Below, one piece after another: positions 60,332-64,000 of a stretch of DNA of 64,000 bases. The position numbers were made by a program, and so were the translations under genes. Each line of letters starts with the position of its first letter. Within the stretch, counting starts at the first letter, position 1. The DNA lies in the NCBI RefSeq assembly GCF_002257695.2, contig NZ_CP155571.1. One strand, 5' to 3'. Source of the DNA: Sporomusa acidovorans (GTDB lineage: Bacteria; Bacillota; Negativicutes; Sporomusales; Sporomusaceae). The notes below the pieces were generated by a model. It searched no databases and was not told the DNA's origin. It worked only from the letters and a program-made list of their open reading frames with translations.

Positions 60332-60498
60332 ATTCACCACCCCTATTATAAACACTAATTATATTCCTGTGAAGAGGCCAGATTCTGGTCATCGACAAAT
60401 ACGCAAAAACGGGCAAATATTGCGATTACCCCGATATATAGTAATTATTTCGAGTCATTACTACATGTTTGCTGATTTTTTGAATTATCGTTAGCTGC

Positions 60499-61137
60499 TT
60501 ACCAGTTGCCCATCAATTTGGACAACATACCCCGCAAGCGGCGAATCCCCTGCTTCTGCAGGCGATAAACGTGTGATACGCTCAAACTCATGGAGTCAGC
60601 CAGCTCTTTGGGTTCGAAATCGTCAAGAAAAACACCGTGAAGTACTTGCTGTTCTTTTGCCGGCAGCCGCTGCATGGCAGTTTTCAACTGCTCAACCAGA
60701 TAATTCTGCTCGGCCTGCGCAGCCACTTCCGCCTGAGCATCAACCAGGAGATCGGCGATGGTAGCCTGGCCGGCAGCATCATTAAGCGGACTGTCAATGT
60801 GCACCAGACCACTATCTTCGCGTTTCAGATGATCAACAATCCGGCCTTTGATGCGGTGTACGGCAAACAGACTGAAGGCAACCCCTCTGGTGTGGTCAAA
60901 ATTTTCTACAGCTTCAATAAGCCCCACTGTTCCTTCCTGAATGATATCCAGCATGGCAGACTCAGACAGGCGCCAGTGCGCGGCTGTTTTAAAGACCAGC
61001 GGCTGATAGCTTTCGATAAGGCGGCGGCGGCTTTCCAGGTTGCCTTCTTCTTTAAAGCTTCGCCACAGACTGTGCTCTTCTGCCGGCAATAATATTTGAA
61101 CATGTTTTAGTTCTGCCAAATACTGACTGAAAATCAT
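60499..61137 (-). CDS. Sigma-70 family sigma factor (SigB/FliA-like)
   Basis: 212 residues. Region 2 (about 40-105) has YQPLVFKTAAHWRL, MLDIIQEGTVGLIEAVENFD and FSLFAVHRIKGRIVDHLKRE. A short region 3 (SGLVHIDSPLNDA) is followed by region 4 (about 155-210) with LPAKEQQVLHGVF and a helix-turn-helix ELADSMSLSVSHVYRLQKQG. This is larger than an ECF factor but lacks region 1, as group 3 factors do. It sits between tamB and bamA and is followed by a putative anti-sigma membrane protein, which suggests an envelope regulon (inferred). AGAGGAC precedes the ATG. Confidence 0.9.
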   Translation of the reverse strand: MIFSQYLAELKHVQILLPAEEHSLWRSFKEEGNLESRRRLIESYQPLVFKTAAHWRLSESAMLDIIQEGTVGLIEAVENFDHTRGVAFSLFAVHRIKGRIVDHLKREDSGLVHIDSPLNDAAGQATIADLLVDAQAEVAAQAEQNYLVEQLKTAMQRLPAKEQQVLHGVFLDDFEPKELADSMSLSVSHVYRLQKQGIRRLRGMLSKLMGNW

Positions 61138-61151
61138 TCTATCCGTCCTCT

Positions 61152-64000
61152 TTAGAAATTAACTTTTGTCTCTAGTATGAATAACCCATTATGGTCGCCG
61201 CCAAAGGTACCGCCGACGGCGATGCGTTTCGTCAAATCATACCTGAGACTTACACTGTTTGTTTTCTGATCCAGATCCATCGTATAGCTTAAGAGTAATT
61301 TATCGGTTAAATATTTACCAATTTCCAGATTGTAGCCCTGGAAGCTGCTATCGGAATTGTCTTTGCTGGCCTTGTTGCTGTAGGTATCAAATATCGAAGA
61401 TTTTACAAAACGGAACTCATCCACTTTCAGGGCGTTTTGCATCGCGTTTTCAATTTCGCTGACAAAACGCATCTGCAAGCCCGCGTCCAGCAGACTGACC
61501 AACTGATCACGCCCCAATATACTATCCTGTTTGGACTGACCATTGGCTTTGGAAAAATCACCGCCGCGCAAAGTTAAGATTGTAATAATTTCCTGCTGAC
61601 TCATCGGCGGATCAGAAGTCAGCAGAAGATTCATGGCTGTGGCCGGACCGTTAATTTCCAGATCGACACGTGTTTGCTGAAGCCTGGCGTTCGCCTTGAG
61701 CTTAATGATGGGTACAATCGAATGATGCTGGATAAATTCGGCACTGCCGCGTTCAATGTTAAAGCGGTTTGTCAAATATCTTACCGTGCCGCGCCGCGCT
61801 TCAATCCGGCCGGAAGCCTGCGGTTTTTGCAGAGTTCCGGCAAATTTAACTTTGCCTTCAGCCAGGAAATCATAGAGATAAGGATTATACATCCTGACTT
61901 TATTGCCCAGGGCAACCTCCACATCAAGTCCGGCATCCCAGTCAATTTCACCGCCTTCCGGCACAGCCGGAATATTAACGGTGGCATTGTCAATCGTTAA
62001 CTTGCCATACAGTTGCGGCTTACCCTTTTCATTTGTTAATGATACCACACCGTCAAGCGGTCCGGCAAAGTATTTATGTTTTATTCCCAAATGTTCGAGC
62101 GTAAGCACTAAATTATAATCATCCAGCGATAGGCCTCTCAGACGGGCAGTACCACTTAAGGCATACGACCCGCCACCCATTCTGCCATCAAAATCGCTTA
62201 TATCAATTGTATCATTTTTGAACTGAATCGCAATACCTACATTTTGGATAGGTTCGCCGAGGTCGGCAAATTTTATTGTACCATTGTTTACTGTTAGCTG
62301 TCCGTCCAGCGTAGGCTGAGCCAGTGTACCGCCGATCGTGACCTCGCCGGCAGTTGGGCCGGCAGCCCACGCTACATGTTTGGACAACATCGGCAGGATG
62401 CTTAAATCAGCATTATCAAGGCGTAGTTTAAGATCCATTCTGTCGGTCATATCGGCCTGGCTGCGTCCCTGGCTGTTCAGTGCTTTTAACGGAATTGTGC
62501 CATAAGCGCTCGCTTTATACGGCCCACGTTCCAAATAGAGCTGATTAACATGAATACTGCCTTTATTATAGATGAATAACCCATAGAGGTTATCAAAGGC
62601 GGCATTGGCGACACTGCCGTTTTGGATACCCAAAGATATGGCAACATTCGGGTCGGCGGTGGCGCCGGAAGCCTGAACGCTAAAACTAAACTTGCCGGTA
62701 GTGTCGACCGTGGTATCAAACAGAGCCGGTAAAATACCAGTCTCAATATCACGGCCGCCAACTTCCATATCTATGGTTCCGTCCAAATCTGCCTGTCCTC
62801 TGGCAAGCAATACTCCGTCAGCGCCCTGTTTGCCGGTAAATTTGTTGATGGTAATTACCCGGTTGTCAAGTTCGGCATCAATATCAATACTGTCAAGCCG
62901 ATAATTTTTTATCCGGCCATCGGTAATCGCCCCCCGCAATAGCACATTGGGATTGGTCGTGGTGCCGCTTAAGGCGATCTCCCCGTTAAGCGTGCCGCGC
63001 ACGCCACGGTCAGGCAGGTTTGCTATGGCTAAAATACCGGCCAATTCGCCGTTTTCCACCCTAAGTATACCGTCAATCGCCTTGGTATTTAAATCTGCCG
63101 CCCCGGCATAACTATACTCACCCGTGCCCTGACTAAAATGCAATTCACGGATATCCGCATGTCCGTCTTGATAGCTTAGGCGGGAAAATATATTCTTTAT
63201 TTCCTGGCCGTTGAGGAAAATTCTCGGTGCTGCCAGCTGCCCGTCCAGTCTGGGACTGGCCAGCGTACCTGTTATCTGTCCATTTATATTTACCCTGCCG
63301 GCAACCGGATAGGGGTAATTAACCCGCAATTGACTTAGTCTCATATTTTCGGTTGTTACGGCAAAGTTCAAACTGCTGTCGGCTGCCATAGCTCCCGCCA
63401 GTTTTATATGAGTCCCCAAGGAGTCTACTTCAAGATTGTGAACAATAAGAGTGCCATCTTTACGCTCATAAGTACCTTCCGCTTTGGTAATAAGCTGCCC
63501 AAACAAACTGCCTTCCGTCAGTTTAACTTTTCCCTGTAAGGTTGGGTTTGTCAATGGCCCTGTCAGGATAAGGGTATGCTCCACATTGCCTGTCAGCGTA
63601 AATTCCGGCATAGCCAGCCGGGCAAAGGTCTCTGCCCGGGCGGCATGAGTGGTTACGGTAAGATTAAGTTCCGGCTCAGACCCGGCAAGCAGGATCGAGC
63701 CGTTAGCTTCATGGCTGGCTGTGCCGTCGCTAACCACAACCTGTGCCAGTTCCAGCCGCCCCGAATGCATAGTAAGCGCACCGGCAGCTTTTCCCAGCAA
63801 TTGCTCGTTAGCCTGCAAACCGGTTATGTCAAAATTCAGCGCTATGCCGGGGGCGGTGGTTGTACCGGTAATCTCACCGTTAAACGCAGCGTTCCCGGCA
63901 AGTTTAATATTGCCAAATGCCGTTGCAGGCATAGCCTGCAGCGCAATGCCCTGACCATTAACCTTCATTGCCAGTTGATCGCCCTGAATAACACCACTGG
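61152..64000 (-). CDS. tamB: TamB-like translocation and assembly protein (5' end outside window)
   Basis: At least 949 residues; the frame stays open to the window edge (upstream residues read GDQLAMKVNG), so the ATG at 63968 is probably internal. Long tandem beta-strand repeats (for example LTGNVEHTLILTGPLTNPTL) form the AsmA/TamB-type tube. The C-terminal DUF490/TamB domain is seen near RGGDFSKANGQSKQDS and ends SLRYDLTKRIAVGG to LETKVNF. TamB-type proteins span the periplasm and move phospholipid or help Omp85 proteins. It starts the cluster that includes bamA, and a tamA is not seen here. Confidence 0.92.
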   Translation of the reverse strand, partial: SGVIQGDQLAMKVNGQGIALQAMPATAFGNIKLAGNAAFNGEITGTTTAPGIALNFDITGLQANEQLLGKAAGALTMHSGRLELAQVVVSDGTASHEANGSILLAGSEPELNLTVTTHAARAETFARLAMPEFTLTGNVEHTLILTGPLTNPTLQGKVKLTEGSLFGQLITKAEGTYERKDGTLIVHNLEVDSLGTHIKLAGAMAADSSLNFAVTTENMRLSQLRVNYPYPVAGRVNINGQITGTLASPRLDGQLAAPRIFLNGQEIKNIFSRLSYQDGHADIRELHFSQGTGEYSYAGAADLNTKAIDGILRVENGELAGILAIANLPDRGVRGTLNGEIALSGTTTNPNVLLRGAITDGRIKNYRLDSIDIDAELDNRVITINKFTGKQGADGVLLARGQADLDGTIDMEVGGRDIETGILPALFDTTVDTTGKFSFSVQASGATADPNVAISLGIQNGSVANAAFDNLYGLFIYNKGSIHVNQLYLERGPYKASAYGTIPLKALNSQGRSQADMTDRMDLKLRLDNADLSILPMLSKHVAWAAGPTAGEVTIGGTLAQPTLDGQLTVNNGTIKFADLGEPIQNVGIAIQFKNDTIDISDFDGRMGGGSYALSGTARLRGLSLDDYNLVLTLEHLGIKHKYFAGPLDGVVSLTNEKGKPQLYGKLTIDNATVNIPAVPEGGEIDWDAGLDVEVALGNKVRMYNPYLYDFLAEGKVKFAGTLQKPQASGRIEARRGTVRYLTNRFNIERGSAEFIQHHSIVPIIKLKANARLQQTRVDLEINGPATAMNLLLTSDPPMSQQEIITILTLRGGDFSKANGQSKQDSILGRDQLVSLLDAGLQMRFVSEIENAMQNALKVDEFRFVKSSIFDTYSNKASKDNSDSSFQGYNLEIGKYLTDKLLLSYTMDLDQKTNSVSLRYDLTKRIAVGGTFGGDHNGLFILETKVNF

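Noticed and set aside
60345..60373. TTCACA-N17-TATAAT as promoter of the possible anti-sigma gene
   Set aside because: The predicted start would fall inside the Shine-Dalgarno of the GTG at 60331, leaving almost no leader, so it is not listed as a promoter.
1..64000. CRISPR arrays, tRNA, rRNA, insertion sequences or prophage
   Set aside because: No direct-repeat array, no tRNA or rRNA signature and no transposase or integrase reading frame was seen on either strand.

Overview
The window reads as a chromosomal segment of a diderm (LPS-bearing) Firmicute of the class Negativicutes, probably a Sporomusa-like lineage. The reasons are a complete lipid A/Kdo/Lpt/Bam gene set beside SLH-domain OmpM porins (outer membrane proteins tethered by an SLH domain, a Negativicutes hallmark), Firmicute-type strong Shine-Dalgarno sequences with many GTG/TTG starts, and Gram-positive-type capsule regulators. 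The species cannot be told from the sequence. Every gene I support lies on the minus strand, so transcription runs from 64000 towards 1.

Layout in transcription order. (1) 64000-45700: outer membrane biogenesis. tamB (5' end outside the window), a group-3-like sigma factor, a single-pass membrane protein, bamA, an unrecognised outer membrane protein, three OmpH/Skp-like chaperones (two of them lipoproteins), lpxD, a YjbH-like protein, an LpxL-like acyltransferase, an unusual ABC permease/ATPase pair, lpxC, fabZ and lpxA. (2) 45600-30800: lpxI, lpxB, msbA, waaA, lpxK, kdsB, kdsA, kdsD, kdsC, a second LpxL-like gene, lptC, lptA, lptB, one lptF/G-type permease and a DUF3084 protein. Together these make Kdo-lipid A and ship LPS to the outer membrane. 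(3) 30800-22700: three ompM porin genes with structured leaders, an RNase H-fold protein, an exported repeat protein and a short LptD-like protein. (4) 22700-11760: heptose activation (hldA, hldC), two GT9 heptosyltransferase-like enzymes, several other glycosyltransferases, a TagB/TagF-like transferase, a LicC-like nucleotidyltransferase, a polysaccharide deacetylase and a radical SAM protein; probably LPS core/O-chain or another surface glycan. (5) 11760-10100: a c-di-GMP-I riboswitch in front of a 67-residue protein of unknown function, a CpsB-type PHP phosphatase, and a frameshifted paralogue of the small protein. (6) 9990-1: an exopolysaccharide operon with a Wza-like exporter, Wzz-like protein, BY-kinase, WbaP-like initiating transferase, nucleotide-sugar dehydrogenase, a fused oxidoreductase, a CapK/PaaK-like adenylate-forming enzyme and a partial glycosyltransferase.

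The strongest candidates for undescribed biology are: the c-di-GMP riboswitch/small-protein/CpsB module and its decayed duplicate; a conserved 5' leader on all three ompM genes, made of a small hairpin plus a helix that masks the Shine-Dalgarno sequence, with compensatory changes between copies; an ABC transporter whose 785-residue permease has a very large extracytoplasmic region and ends in an EAA-type coupling loop; and a sigma factor next to a membrane protein with anti-sigma-like topology, at the head of the outer membrane gene cluster.

All calls come from reading the sequence. No database or structure search was run, and sites such as promoters and terminators are predictions.
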